From Sulfurovum sp. (GTDB lineage: Bacteria > Campylobacterota > Campylobacteria > Campylobacterales > Sulfurovaceae), in contig JAGSGJ010000006.1 of NCBI GenBank assembly GCA_023955225.1, forward strand, positions 5,372 to 69,371: DNA of 64,000 nt. Reading direction: 5' to 3'. This document shows, one piece after another, positions 32,239 through 42,573 of this stretch (the stretch's first letter is position 1; each line of letters opens with the position of its first letter). The notes beneath the pieces are model-generated. The model made no database searches. It was not told the origin of the DNA and saw nothing but the letters and a program-made list of their open reading frames with translations. Made by a program: the position numbers and the translations under genes.

Positions 32239-34737
32239 TTAAAATTTCAAACCTCTTAAAAAGTCTCCTGCTTTTCCTCCCAGTGCTTTTTCGATCTTCT
32301 CTTGTAATTGATCGTCTATTTTATCTTTAAGTATCGCCGAAGTATCAATGGTTACCTTTGGATCATCTATCGTCCCTTTGATCTTTCCATGTACTGTATA
32401 CTTTTCATACACAAACTTGAACTTAGCCGTATTGGTGTTATTGATTTTATTGACCCTACCGTCCGTGATGTCGATGCTACTGTGTGAGCCTTTTGCATGC
32501 AGCGTGTAGTCAGTGATCTTCCCTTTAATGTCAGCATGAAATTTTGTAGAAGAGAACATGACGCGTGCTGGGTCTTTGCCTATGACCATTTTTATCGTAT
32601 TGGTTGTGGAACTTGGTTTTATCTGGAAGGAAGCAATGTCAAGATCTACTACACCTGATTTCTTCTTCAGATTGTATTTCCCCTTACCAAATGCTTTTCC
32701 AAGAAAATCTTGCTTGTGTCCCAACATCCCCAAAATATTTTCCAATGGTACATTATCTATAGTAGTGCGAAGGTCATCTCCTACTAACGTAGAGCTTATT
32801 TTCCCTCCCAAGGTACCTGTCTCTCCTGTTACAGTTAGCATCTTATCTTTAGACCATTCTCCTTTCATCACAAGAGGGCCATAAAGCTTTTTATCTATCA
32901 CTTTTTGGAGTTCTTTTAAGCTTGGGATATCAAGGGTATAGGTACCTTTATGGGTCTTTTTCTGTGTATCAACCACGATGTTGTCAAGGACAATATCCCC
33001 TAAGGAAGTCTTTATTTTTGTATCTATATATCCTTTACCCTCTTTGAATGTTCCTGATGTATCTAATGCGACATTGACTTTTAACGCATCGCCTATCAGT
33101 TTTTTCATCTCAGCAGGCTCCGTCACAAGATCGGTACTTTTAAGCGTAAATGTTCCTTCCGATGGGGTAAGGTTTGTTAAAACTATTTTACTGTCAATCG
33201 TTCCTTTAGCGTACACAGGCACACCGGCTAATGCCAGTATCTTCTCGATAAACAGTTGCGAAGCATCCACTTTGACTGTTTTACTGTCATAAGAAAAGGC
33301 TAACTTGTTACCCAAGCCTTTTGTGTCCCCGGAGATACTGAGTTTGTCTTTAAACTTGAGTTCACCTTCTACACTCGCAGAAGTCCCTTGAGCCAGTTGT
33401 GATTTAGGGATCAAAGCATTCATGTCATGCAACAGTAACGCATAGTGGGAGACAAGAGTTTTCTCGTTAAGAGCATACTCCAGGTCCGTAAGTTTCACAT
33501 CTGCCAATGTTGAAGAGACTGTGGCGTTTGCTGTGAGTTTTTTATCGGCTATTTTTCCTTTGGACTCCAAGAAAAAGGCATTTTTCTCAGGAATTTGGTA
33601 ACGGGACATCTTATCAATAGCTTTAGAGGTTAAGACACCATTTTCAATACGCAATGCGTATGTCCCCTCTTTCTTATTTTCCTTATCCAGTTCCACAGTA
33701 CCGCTCACCTCACCTTTTGCATAGGCAGGTTTTTTAAATAACGGCAGGATCTTCTCAAGAGCAAGCTTTTCCAAGGTTATTTGCGTTGTTTCCTCTTTCG
33801 TAAAATGAAGTGCTCCTCCCAAAGAGTTGCTTGTACCTGTCACACGTACCTTTTTATCTTTCTTCACCACTGTTCCATCCAGTTTTAAAGGTCCGGCCAG
33901 CTTGTTTTTTGTCAATATACGCATATCCTTCACATCTAAACTGTACTCTGCTGTGAATTGATTGAAAGCCATATTCACTAAAGCATTTTTGATCTGCAAC
34001 ATAAAGAGATTACTCTGAACATCACCTAACAGTTTAATATTTTTTCCCTCCAAATTCGCATCTATCGTTCCATAGACATAACTTTTGTCAGGAAGGGCGT
34101 AGTCGTAAAGTTCTTTGACCAATTTACGGTTGAAATAGGCCTTGTCTAATACAATATGCCCATATCCGATTGCCGTATGTTCACCTATATCAGGCATATT
34201 GATCTCTACATCTATCTTTCCTTCAGCCAGAGCAGGATGTCCATAGAGTTGTAACACTTCTGCAAGCTGTGCACCTTTCATATTAACCAGGATTTTCTGA
34301 GCTTCATTATCGATGACATTTAAACGGTAATCTACCTTTGCATCCAGAGCGCTACCTTTACCCTCTATGTAGATATCTTCTGCCACACCTTTAAAGTTCC
34401 CTTGAATATCTGCCTTTTTGAGCGTTACATCATCATACGTAAATGTGTCCGATTTGATATGATACATCCCCTCAAACGACTGGCTCCATAAGTTATACTG
34501 TGACTCTACATTGACCAGGGCTTGCTTATCAATGACAAAATCTAAGTTTGATGTCCCAGCCTCAAGTCTGAAGGTTTTGATCTCAACAGGCAATCCTATC
34601 TTCTCTGCCAGTTTTTCCTTGACATAGGGTTTTAACATAGTGTTACCCGTTGGACTGAAAATGAAAAGAGAGAGGCCCGATATCGTGAGCAAGAGGACCA
34701 GTAGTATCGAAAGTGTGATTATAAGTAATTTATTCAT
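32239..34737 (-). CDS. AsmA-like envelope protein
   Basis: An 832-residue protein anchored by an N-terminal helix (residues 5-30) with the rest in the periplasm. The body is a long series of beta-rich repeats of the type KGxxxxxxKxxVxGxxxxLGG, ending in a DPKVTIDTS segment typical of AsmA/YdbH-type proteins. These proteins bridge the periplasm and are thought to move lipids or aid outer-membrane assembly. Divergent from the Bat operon with only 44 bases between the start codons. Confidence 0.78.
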   Translation of the reverse strand: MNKLLIITLSILLVLLLTISGLSLFIFSPTGNTMLKPYVKEKLAEKIGLPVEIKTFRLEAGTSNLDFVIDKQALVNVESQYNLWSQSFEGMYHIKSDTFTYDDVTLKKADIQGNFKGVAEDIYIEGKGSALDAKVDYRLNVIDNEAQKILVNMKGAQLAEVLQLYGHPALAEGKIDVEINMPDIGEHTAIGYGHIVLDKAYFNRKLVKELYDYALPDKSYVYGTIDANLEGKNIKLLGDVQSNLFMLQIKNALVNMAFNQFTAEYSLDVKDMRILTKNKLAGPLKLDGTVVKKDKKVRVTGTSNSLGGALHFTKEETTQITLEKLALEKILPLFKKPAYAKGEVSGTVELDKENKKEGTYALRIENGVLTSKAIDKMSRYQIPEKNAFFLESKGKIADKKLTANATVSSTLADVKLTDLEYALNEKTLVSHYALLLHDMNALIPKSQLAQGTSASVEGELKFKDKLSISGDTKGLGNKLAFSYDSKTVKVDASQLFIEKILALAGVPVYAKGTIDSKIVLTNLTPSEGTFTLKSTDLVTEPAEMKKLIGDALKVNVALDTSGTFKEGKGYIDTKIKTSLGDIVLDNIVVDTQKKTHKGTYTLDIPSLKELQKVIDKKLYGPLVMKGEWSKDKMLTVTGETGTLGGKISSTLVGDDLRTTIDNVPLENILGMLGHKQDFLGKAFGKGKYNLKKKSGVVDLDIASFQIKPSSTTNTIKMVIGKDPARVMFSSTKFHADIKGKITDYTLHAKGSHSSIDITDGRVNKINNTNTAKFKFVYEKYTVHGKIKGTIDDPKVTIDTSAILKDKIDDQLQEKIEKALGGKAGDFLRGLKF

Positions 34738-34781
34738 GGTTTATTATACTAAAATAACCATAGAAGTGTTAGAATGTCTAT

Positions 34782-35690
34782 ATGCATTTCACATTTGGTT
34801 CACCATACCTATTGGTTCTACTTTTACTGTTACCTTGTTTTCTCTGGTGTAAACAGTATAGCAAACCCTACTATTTTCCCAAGTTGTCATGGATCACAAG
34901 ACAGAGCCCTCTTTTAAGTTGGGAACCTTGGCTGAAAATGGGACTGTTTACACTGATGGTCTTTGCCCTTGCAAAACCTTTTGTCTATGATGAGAGTTCT
35001 GATCAACACAAAAAAGGACGTGACCTCATTTTGGCTATCGATGCGAGCGGATCTATGGCACAAAGTGGGTTTCAAGTCAAAGATCGCATGAAAACCAAAT
35101 ATGATATAATCACCGAACTCTCCAAGGACTTCATCTCCAAACGCTTTGATGACAACATGGGGGTTGTCGTCTTTGGTACCTTTGCCTATACTGCTTCGCC
35201 TCTCACTTATGACCTCGAGTCACTCTCTTATCTGCTTGAAATGACCAATGTCGGACTTGCAGGAGAAAGTACGGCTTTAGGGGATGCCCTCATGCAGTCC
35301 ATCCGTACTCTCTCTTATGGTGAGGCTAAGAATAAAGCCATCATCCTGCTCACAGACGGATACCATAATGCAGGACAGCATTCACCCAAAGAGGCTGTTA
35401 AAAAAGCCAAAGAGTTAGGCATCAAGATCTATACCATAGGGATAGGAAAAAAATCTGATTATGATGTGTCCCTGCTTGAGACCATTGCCAAACAAAGTGG
35501 CGCCAAAAATTATGCCGCCTCTTCAGCAAAAGCCCTTTCAGGCATATACAAAGAGATCAATGCTCTGGAACCCAGCGCTATAAGAAGCGAAAACTACCTC
35601 AACCAAAGGCTGCTCATTCTCTACCCTTTAGCCTTAGTATTTATATTGCTTTTAGTCTGGGTACTCTGGTCAAAAAGGGGTGAAATATGA
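34782..35690 (+). CDS. batA: BatA-like VWA-domain membrane protein
   Basis: A 302-residue protein with two N-terminal helices, a periplasmic-type VWA domain (about 85-265; MIDAS motif DASGS, then TDG), and a C-terminal helix. BatA-type proteins act with MoxR ATPases and other VWA proteins in envelope stress tolerance or protein maturation; the exact job is not settled. First gene of a five-gene operon; it overlaps the next gene by 4 bases (ATGA). Confidence 0.87.
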   Translation: MHFTFGSPYLLVLLLLLPCFLWCKQYSKPYYFPKLSWITRQSPLLSWEPWLKMGLFTLMVFALAKPFVYDESSDQHKKGRDLILAIDASGSMAQSGFQVKDRMKTKYDIITELSKDFISKRFDDNMGVVVFGTFAYTASPLTYDLESLSYLLEMTNVGLAGESTALGDALMQSIRTLSYGEAKNKAIILLTDGYHNAGQHSPKEAVKKAKELGIKIYTIGIGKKSDYDVSLLETIAKQSGAKNYAASSAKALSGIYKEINALEPSAIRSENYLNQRLLILYPLALVFILLLVWVLWSKRGEI

Positions 35691-37219
35691 CACTCCTCTA
35701 TCCAAGCTTTTTATGGTTACTTCTCCCTTTGGCTTTACTCTTATGGGGCAGTTCACGCAAAGTGATGCACGTGGTACATCTCATCATCCTTATGCTTATC
35801 GTGCTGTCACTCGCCCGCCCTGTACAGGAAGAGACCCTACAAGAATCGAGCATAGAAGCCAAAGACATTATCATTGCCCTGGATGTTTCGTACTCTATGA
35901 AAGCCACAGACATAAGCCCTACGCGTTATGACTTTGCTAAAGAGACCATCTCTGCATTACTGCAGGCAAATCCTGCTGACAACATCATGCTTATTGCCTT
36001 TACAACGAATCCTCTGCTACTCTCTCCCCCTACCACAGATCATGCACTCATCAATGTTGCACTTGAAAATCTAAATCCGGAGTTTATCCTCACAAAAGGG
36101 ACCTCTCTGGAAAAACTCTTTAAGAAACTTGCCTCCATGAAGATGAGACATAAAAACCTTGTACTCATGTCAGACGGAGGAGAAGAGGAGAAACTCGGAA
36201 AACTCACAACCCTTGTACAGAATGCCAATATCTCTTTAACTGTATTGGCACTGGGAACCACACGGGGAACGACCATCAAAAACAAAGACGGAAACCTGCT
36301 TAAAGACAAAGAAGACAACCTTGTCATTTCTCGCGTCAACCCTCTTTTAGAATCACTGGTATCCTCTGTCTCAGGTGCTTACTTTACTGCTTCAAATACA
36401 CCTAAAGCAACAGCAGATAACATCAACGATGCCCTGCAAAACAATGCCAACAAAGCACAAAGAGTAGAGAAGATGCAACGGAATTACCTGGAGCTTTATC
36501 AAATACCTCTAATTTTAGCTCTTTTGTTGTTCTTTATGGTCCATACACGTGCTGTCAAATACCTGCTCATACTCTTTACTCTTTTAGGGGTGCACGCCGA
36601 AGCCTCTATGCTTGACAACTACCATTTAAATCGTGCTTACAAAAGTTACCAAGGGGCTGATTTTAATGAGACAAAAAGACAGCTAAAACAGATAAAAACC
36701 CGTTCCTTGCAAAGCCAAATGGTGCTGGCAAATACCTACTACAAACAACGCGCCTTTAAAAAAGCGATCCAAACCTACAAATCTATTCGCTCTACCTCAC
36801 CAGACATCAAGCAACAGCTCTACTACAACATCGCCAATGCCTATGCCATGCTGGAATCGTATGATAAAGCCAAAATTTACTATACTAAAGCATTACAATT
36901 GGGTGAAGATCCGGATGCGAAACATAATCTGCATCTGGTTGCGCTTCTGAGTGATCAAAAAAGTGCAGATCTGGGTATCGCTCATCCTAAATCACAAGAC
37001 TCCTCTTCCAGTAAAAGTGAATCGCAGGAAGAGAGCGAAGAGTCAAAAAGCGAAGATGAGCCGAGTTCAGGAAGTGGCGGAGGCGGAGAGAGCCAGACAC
37101 AAAAAGAACAGGAAAAGAGCCAACTTATAAGTGATGACAGTCAAGAGCAACACCCCCTAGGCTCTAAAGTCTATGAGCTCATCAATAAAGGATATATACG
37201 TGAAAAACAACCTTGGTAA
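35687..37219 (+). CDS. batB: BatB-BatC-like fusion: VWA domain plus TPR repeats
   Basis: A 510-residue protein. Membrane helices near the start flank a VWA domain (about 50-260; MIDAS motif DVSYS, then DGG); a helix near 275-300 is followed by TPR repeats (about 310-410; YYNIANAYAMLESYDKAKIYY) and a Ser/Glu/Gly-rich tail to residue 500. In Bacteroidota batB and batC are separate; here the TPR protein is fused to the VWA protein. The last 20 bases overlap the next gene. Confidence 0.85.
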   Translation: MTLLYPSFLWLLLPLALLLWGSSRKVMHVVHLIILMLIVLSLARPVQEETLQESSIEAKDIIIALDVSYSMKATDISPTRYDFAKETISALLQANPADNIMLIAFTTNPLLLSPPTTDHALINVALENLNPEFILTKGTSLEKLFKKLASMKMRHKNLVLMSDGGEEEKLGKLTTLVQNANISLTVLALGTTRGTTIKNKDGNLLKDKEDNLVISRVNPLLESLVSSVSGAYFTASNTPKATADNINDALQNNANKAQRVEKMQRNYLELYQIPLILALLLFFMVHTRAVKYLLILFTLLGVHAEASMLDNYHLNRAYKSYQGADFNETKRQLKQIKTRSLQSQMVLANTYYKQRAFKKAIQTYKSIRSTSPDIKQQLYYNIANAYAMLESYDKAKIYYTKALQLGEDPDAKHNLHLVALLSDQKSADLGIAHPKSQDSSSSKSESQEESEESKSEDEPSSGSGGGGESQTQKEQEKSQLISDDSQEQHPLGSKVYELINKGYIREKQPW

Positions 37220-38345
37220 AATATCTTTATATCTGTTCATTTTTTTCCTAAGTTTCATCACGCTTCAGGCAGAAGATTTTACCTATTCGTTTAATACCGA
37301 TCATCCAACGCCTTATGTCAAAGAAGCTGTTGTGCTTACCCTTGATCTCAACCAAACTAACCATGATGTTGTTTTGCTCTTTAACTTTAGTATTGACAAG
37401 AGTGAAGATTACACTTTTCAAAGACTAGACATCAAAGAAACTGACAGCTATCACAATGCTAAGATCCATTATGTCTATCTCGTCTACCCTTTAAAATCTG
37501 GTGATGTCAACATCACCTTCAGCCTTCTTAAACAAGTCACCACCGATGACAGCGTCGCTTACAGTTTTTCTGGAGACAGAGACAATGTAAAAGGCCTGGT
37601 AACGACAGATACACACATCAATTTGCCTCCTTTACAGCTCAAGGTCAAAGCACTCCCTGAAGGAACAGCACTTGTAGGAGACTTTGCATTAACCTACGAC
37701 ATCAAAAAGTATCAAGCTAATGCCTATGAACCTCTGCCTTTTCATGTAAGTATTAAAGGGGAAGGCTATCCTCCTCTCATCGATACACTCCTCCCACAAG
37801 AGGGGAACTTTACACGCTTTACTGAAAAGCCTATTGTCAAATCTATAGCAACGAGAAAAGGGTCACAAAGTACTGTGACCTATCCGATGGCGCTTTCGCA
37901 TAGTCAAAGTTTTACACTCTCTCCTATCGTTCTTAAAGCATTTGACCCTCAAAGAGAAAAAAGCTACACACTTGAAGTCCCTTCACAACATTTCGATATT
38001 CAGGAAGTAGCTACACATAGTTTGGTTGACAAAGTAGACTCACCAGATGTTTTAAAAGAAGACTGGTCTTGGCTTAGCACACTATTGGGGTACCTCGTAG
38101 TATTTTCTGCAGGATATCTCACTGCACTGAGCTGGAAATGGAAAAAGAAACAGAGCAAAAAAGAGGAGCACCCATTGATCCAAAAGATACAAAACTGTAA
38201 AGATGAAAAAGCTTTACTGCAAGTGCTTATCGCAGCAGACAGTAAACATTTTACTTCAAGCATAGAGAAACTGGAAGCTTCTTTATATGGAAATGGTAAA
38301 ATCAATTTGAACAAAGTCAAACAAGAGGCAGAGGAACAGATATGA
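37200..38345 (+). CDS. batD: BatD-like exported protein
   Basis: A 381-residue protein with a signal peptide, a beta-rich periplasmic part that opens with EDFTYSFNTDHPTPYVKE (BatD/oxygen-tolerance type), a transmembrane helix near residue 300-320 and a cytoplasmic helical tail. The GTG at 37200 is preferred: it opens the signal peptide and follows AAAGGA by 7 bases; an upstream ATG at 37173 has no RBS. It overlaps the MoxR gene by 4 bases. Confidence 0.8.
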   Translation: MKNNLGKISLYLFIFFLSFITLQAEDFTYSFNTDHPTPYVKEAVVLTLDLNQTNHDVVLLFNFSIDKSEDYTFQRLDIKETDSYHNAKIHYVYLVYPLKSGDVNITFSLLKQVTTDDSVAYSFSGDRDNVKGLVTTDTHINLPPLQLKVKALPEGTALVGDFALTYDIKKYQANAYEPLPFHVSIKGEGYPPLIDTLLPQEGNFTRFTEKPIVKSIATRKGSQSTVTYPMALSHSQSFTLSPIVLKAFDPQREKSYTLEVPSQHFDIQEVATHSLVDKVDSPDVLKEDWSWLSTLLGYLVVFSAGYLTALSWKWKKKQSKKEEHPLIQKIQNCKDEKALLQVLIAADSKHFTSSIEKLEASLYGNGKINLNKVKQEAEEQI

Positions 38346-39289
38346 ATGAACAGATAAACACACTCAAAAAAGAACTAAGCAAAGCCGTTATAGGACAGGA
38401 AGCCATGATAGAAGGGTTGCTCATAGGACTGCTTTGTGATGGACACATCCTTGTAGAAGGTGTACCTGGACTTGCAAAGACCACCACCATCAACGCCCTG
38501 TCACGTGCCATAGGATTAGACTCAAAACGTATACAGTTCACCCCTGACCTCTTGCCTTCAGATATCATTGGTGCTCAGATTTACAATCCTCAAGACCATA
38601 GCTTCAGCATCAAAAAAGGCCCTCTTTTTACGAACCTTCTCTTAGCAGACGAAATCAACCGTGCACCTGCCAAAGTACAATCTGCCCTGCTTGAAGTGAT
38701 GCAGGAAAGACAGGTCACCATTGCTGAAGAGACCTTTAAACTTGACAGTCCATTTCTGGTTATGGCAACACAAAACCCCATAGAACAAGAGGGAGTCTAC
38801 GCACTCCCCGAAGCACAGCTGGACAGGTTTATGATGAAGATTGTCGTACAACACAACTCTGAAGAAGAAGAGCTCGAGATCATGCGTAAAGCCGCAAGTA
38901 AAAGTTTTGGTGAAGTGCAAGCCGTACTGAGCATAGATGATTTGCATGCACTCCAGGCAGAAATAAGCAAAATCCATATCGATAAAGAACTAGAACGTTA
39001 CATAGTGCAGATCATCACTGCCACAAGAGAACCTGCCAGATTTGGGTTGGATGACATTGCTGAGAACATTATGTTCGGGGCAAGCCCAAGAGCATCCATT
39101 GACCTCTACAAAGCAGCCAAAGCCAAAGCCTTTTTACGTGGCAATGAATTTGTGAGTCCTGCAGATATCGGGTATGTGATCCACCATGTACTGCGTCACC
39201 GTATCGTCCTTTCTTATGAGGCCAGAGCCAAAGGGATACATACAGATGAGATCATCTCTGCTATCATTGAGACTTTGCCGATACCTTAA
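38342..39289 (+). CDS. MoxR-family AAA+ ATPase
   Basis: A 315-residue cytoplasmic ATPase. Walker A reads GVPGLAKTT, Walker B LLADEINRA, with sensor 1 ATQNP. MoxR proteins act as chaperone-like ATPases for VWA-domain partners. It overlaps batD by 4 bases and the DUF58 gene by 1 base, so the five genes form one tightly coupled operon. Confidence 0.94.
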   Translation: MNEQINTLKKELSKAVIGQEAMIEGLLIGLLCDGHILVEGVPGLAKTTTINALSRAIGLDSKRIQFTPDLLPSDIIGAQIYNPQDHSFSIKKGPLFTNLLLADEINRAPAKVQSALLEVMQERQVTIAEETFKLDSPFLVMATQNPIEQEGVYALPEAQLDRFMMKIVVQHNSEEEELEIMRKAASKSFGEVQAVLSIDDLHALQAEISKIHIDKELERYIVQIITATREPARFGLDDIAENIMFGASPRASIDLYKAAKAKAFLRGNEFVSPADIGYVIHHVLRHRIVLSYEARAKGIHTDEIISAIIETLPIP

Positions 39290-40116
39290 TGAATACAGCC
39301 CTCAAAGCACTGCAACTCAAAGCCAGACACCAAGTTTACACCTTACTTAGTGGACACAACCTCTCAAAGCTTCATGGAGAGGGGTATGATTTTTCAGAAT
39401 TGAGAGAATACCAAAGGGGAGATGACATCCGTAAGATAAACTGGACCATCTCAGCCAAGCTTGGTCTACCCTACATCAAAGAATTACATGCCAATCGTGA
39501 ACTCTCCATCGTAGTAGCTGCATTTATGGATGCAAGCCTCTATTTTGGCTCAGGAAATGCTAAACAGGAGAAGATGACTGAAGTAGCTACCATCTTAGGC
39601 TATGCTGCACAGCAAAACAATGATCTCTTTACAGGGATGCAGTATACGCAAGACCAGACCCATGCGACACCACCCACCAAACAACTCTATCACATAGAAC
39701 AATTTTCACAAACACTCTATGACACTTCTCTACTCAACAGTACACTTACACATAGTACGGCCATACAAGACCTTTTCAAAAGACTTCATAAACCTTCACT
39801 TGTCTTTGTTCTGAGTGACTTTTTAGAAGAAGTAGACTTGTCCCTGCTGGCACAAAAACACGAAGTCATTTCGATCATACTCAGAGACAGGGCAGAAGAG
39901 GTACCTAAAAAGCTTGGAGAAGTCACACTCTCTCATCCACAAGACGCTAAGCAGATGGACACCTATTTTGGTCAAAGAAGTATAGAAAAGTATCTGGCAA
40001 AACTCAAAGAGAATGATGAGAAACTGGCTGAACACTTTGCCCGCTACGACATTCGTTCTGTCAAAATATTCACAGATGACGAGGTCGTGAGCAAATTAGT
40101 GGGACTATTTGTATAG
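39289..40116 (+). CDS. DUF58 domain protein
   Basis: A 275-residue protein with the DUF58 signature (GEGYDFSELREYQRGDDIRKINW) at residues 25-50, a VWA-like fold. DUF58 proteins almost always lie next to MoxR ATPases, as here. Last gene of the Bat operon. In most Bacteroidota the MoxR and DUF58 genes come first; here they come last. Confidence 0.9.
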   Translation: MNTALKALQLKARHQVYTLLSGHNLSKLHGEGYDFSELREYQRGDDIRKINWTISAKLGLPYIKELHANRELSIVVAAFMDASLYFGSGNAKQEKMTEVATILGYAAQQNNDLFTGMQYTQDQTHATPPTKQLYHIEQFSQTLYDTSLLNSTLTHSTAIQDLFKRLHKPSLVFVLSDFLEEVDLSLLAQKHEVISIILRDRAEEVPKKLGEVTLSHPQDAKQMDTYFGQRSIEKYLAKLKENDEKLAEHFARYDIRSVKIFTDDEVVSKLVGLFV

Positions 40117-40185
40117 TGTAAATATTGTTCTGTATCACAGATCTAAAGCTAAAAACGACAAGGGATTGTCGTTTTCCTCATTATG

Positions 40186-41274
40186 TCAAACAAACAATAA
40201 GTAAGCAAACACCACAAACAAGATCACATGCAAGAAACCTTCAAGCATGTTGGTTTCACCGTCATTGAAGTTGACTATACTGACAAGCAGGGTCAGCCCC
40301 AACATCACCCCTTGTACCGGGGTAATAGCAAGATTAAGATCCATACCCATATAGCGTGTCACAAGGATCACGGCGGGAACGGTTAAAAGTATGGTTGCCA
40401 AAGAAGCCCCCAAAGCAATATTGACAACCGTTTGCATACGATTATCCAATGCCGCACGTACAGCCGTAATGAGCTCTGGTGCAGCAGAAATAATAGCTAC
40501 ACCTACCGCTCCTATAGAGAGAGGCAATCCATATGTTTGCAGCGTATTGCTCATAAAAATAGCCAAGACTTCAGAGAGTACCCCAATAGTAATGATAGCC
40601 AAGACAAGATTCACACTATGATACCATCCGCTGATATGATGATGATCGCAGTTGCCCTCTGCTTCACATGCTTCAGCTTCTTCAGGTTCATACTCAAAAA
40701 AGTATTTATGCGACGCTACCTGAATACGTGTAAATGTGATATAGAGCAAAATAAACATCACCACATTAAACATCATATAGTTATCTATATGGGCAGAATC
40801 CATGAAATGCGGTACCACCATAGCGATACCTATGGCAACAAGAAGCATGGAGAGATAAGAGTTTGAAGAATCCACATTGTAAGGCTGTTCTCCATACTTG
40901 ATCCCTCCTATGATCGCTGCCAATCCCAGTAAGGCATTGATATCAAGCATAATAGCAGCATAGATGGTATCACGTGCAAGCACAGGGTTATGCTCATGTA
41001 TCATCATGATAGCGATGATGATTATCTCGACCACTACAGCAGAGATGGTCAAGATCAGTGTCCCGTACGGCTCTCCAAATTTTTCTGCCAGCATCTCTGC
41101 ATGGTGGGCTACAGACATCGCTGCATACATAATCACTGCGAACAGAACAGCAAAACCTATGAAATTCCCCATAGTTGACTGCACCAAAGTATGTTCAAAG
41201 TTGCTGATCACAAAATAGGTGATAATGGCTAAAAAGAGACTATACTCTTTTGAAAAATTTTTAAGTACTTGCAT
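40186..41274 (-). CDS. ChaA-type cation/proton antiporter
   Basis: A 362-residue inner-membrane protein with about eleven helices and two inverted CaCA-type repeats; the second holds SAAPELITAVRAAL and VNIALGASLATI. A His- and acid-rich loop (GNCDHHH near residue 210) may sense or bind the cation. By family it exchanges Ca2+, Na+ or K+ for protons. Its ATG overlaps the stop of the HTH gene by one base. Confidence 0.86.
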   Translation of the reverse strand: MQVLKNFSKEYSLFLAIITYFVISNFEHTLVQSTMGNFIGFAVLFAVIMYAAMSVAHHAEMLAEKFGEPYGTLILTISAVVVEIIIIAIMMIHEHNPVLARDTIYAAIMLDINALLGLAAIIGGIKYGEQPYNVDSSNSYLSMLLVAIGIAMVVPHFMDSAHIDNYMMFNVVMFILLYITFTRIQVASHKYFFEYEPEEAEACEAEGNCDHHHISGWYHSVNLVLAIITIGVLSEVLAIFMSNTLQTYGLPLSIGAVGVAIISAAPELITAVRAALDNRMQTVVNIALGASLATILLTVPAVILVTRYMGMDLNLAITPVQGVMLGLTLLVSIVNFNDGETNMLEGFLHVILFVVFAYLLFV

Positions 41275-41921
41275 TATTTCAAGAGATCCTTATAGCTTTT
41301 GTTTGCGTTGACCTTGAGTTTATCTTCTACTCCCATGATGCGTTCATCACCAGATCTATACGCTTTTTTCAAACGTTTTGTGATCTTTGCCTGTTCTTTT
41401 TCTTTTGTGATCTTGTGCTGTTTGAAGAACTTTTTAAGTCCTACCCAGTGATCTTCTTCGACCTCCACACTCTCTTCTTCAGAGATCACTTCTATCGCTT
41501 CTTGTGACTTTTTTTGCTCTAACTGATGGACATAGAGTGTACGCATCTCATAAAATGCCTCTTTGATCAAGTCTATCTCACCTTTAAGCGTAGTAGATAT
41601 CTGTTTATTTGATTTTTTGAGGTCTTTGACAGTGCCTTTAAGTACTGAGATAGTCTCATCTTTGGCTTTCAACAACGCTTTATAGTCTTTGTTGTCTGTT
41701 GCAGGTATAGAAGTTTTGGTTGCAGTAGACCTTTTTAGAGGTGCAGTTGTCTCTTTTTCACTAGAGGTTGTTTCCTGTACACTATCATTGTCAACTACGA
41801 TGTAAAGTTTACCCTCTACACTTTTCGCTGTCAATATACCTCGCTTGATCTTCGCGTAGACTGCCTGTCTTGAGATACCAAGTTCTTGTGCATACTCAGC
41901 AGGCTTCATCAACTTTTCCAT
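41274..41921 (-). CDS. putative DNA-binding protein with N-terminal HTH
   Basis: A 215-residue protein. Residues 5-50 form a small helix-turn-helix (KPAEYAQELGISRQAVYAKIKRG, cut here in meaning: an excisionase/MerR-like fold), followed by a Thr/Ser-rich linker and a charged coiled coil (about 85-150). Probably a dimeric regulator or plasmid-partition-type protein. It is translationally coupled to the antiporter gene and may control it. The 226-base gap upstream holds nothing recognised. Confidence 0.72.
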   Translation of the reverse strand: MEKLMKPAEYAQELGISRQAVYAKIKRGILTAKSVEGKLYIVVDNDSVQETTSSEKETTAPLKRSTATKTSIPATDNKDYKALLKAKDETISVLKGTVKDLKKSNKQISTTLKGEIDLIKEAFYEMRTLYVHQLEQKKSQEAIEVISEEESVEVEEDHWVGLKKFFKQHKITKEKEQAKITKRLKKAYRSGDERIMGVEDKLKVNANKSYKDLLK

Positions 41922-42147
41922 ATTTATCCCTGTTTACAATTTTGTAAATGATAGCATAAGTTTTATGAAAGGTTTACAAAAAATTATATTACATGTTTGT
42001 CAAAAGATAAAGTAGTAGCTGTGCTTGTATTTAAGAACTGCCTAAATAATGTGAAGAATTACATTTTAACAAGAATCGAGCTTGTCAAAATACTAATGGG
42101 TGTTAAATTTTTTATTTTCCCTAAACTGCATTTGGGCATGAGAGAAA

Positions 42148-42573
42148 CTACTTCTTATGTTTTTTATTGCTTTTATTTTTTTTGTGTTTTTTATGATCAT
42201 CATAATAGTCATGCTGGTGTTCACCTAGATAGTGTTTATTGTGCTTGTAGTAGCCATTCTTATGGTTTGGGTGTTTTTCTTTCTTATACTTTTTTTTGTA
42301 GTCTTTTCTATGCTGGTCATAATATCCTCTTTGATAGTAGCGACCGCCATTTAATCTTCTACCCTCATAGTAATACTGCCCATTTCTCCACTCGCCACCA
42401 TAGTAGTATCTGTTATTGTTAAAATAGTAAGGCCTGTCATCTTGATACCGAGGTTTATCATAAACACCTAAAATAACATCCGTCACAACTCTTTCTAGCG
42501 AAGACTGTGCTGATACCTGTAAAGGCATACATACACTTAGACAGAGTAAACTGGTCATAATCAATTTTTTCAT
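42148..42573 (-). CDS. exported Tyr/His/Lys-rich protein, unknown function
   Basis: A 141-residue exported protein: signal peptide ending near SAQ, then a Tyr-, Asn- and Arg-rich middle (YYYGGEWRNGQYYYEG) and a highly basic His/Lys-rich tail (KKHKKNKSNKKHKK). The start at 42573 opens the signal peptide behind AGGAGAAG. His-rich basic tails can bind metals or nucleic acid, but no family is recognised (loosely like RcnB-type proteins). Confidence 0.72.
   Translation of the reverse strand: MKKLIMTSLLCLSVCMPLQVSAQSSLERVVTDVILGVYDKPRYQDDRPYYFNNNRYYYGGEWRNGQYYYEGRRLNGGRYYQRGYYDQHRKDYKKKYKKEKHPNHKNGYYKHNKHYLGEHQHDYYDDHKKHKKNKSNKKHKK

Noticed and set aside
37173..37199. ATG start for BatD at 37173
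   Set aside because: No RBS; the GTG at 37200 follows AAAGGA and opens the signal peptide.
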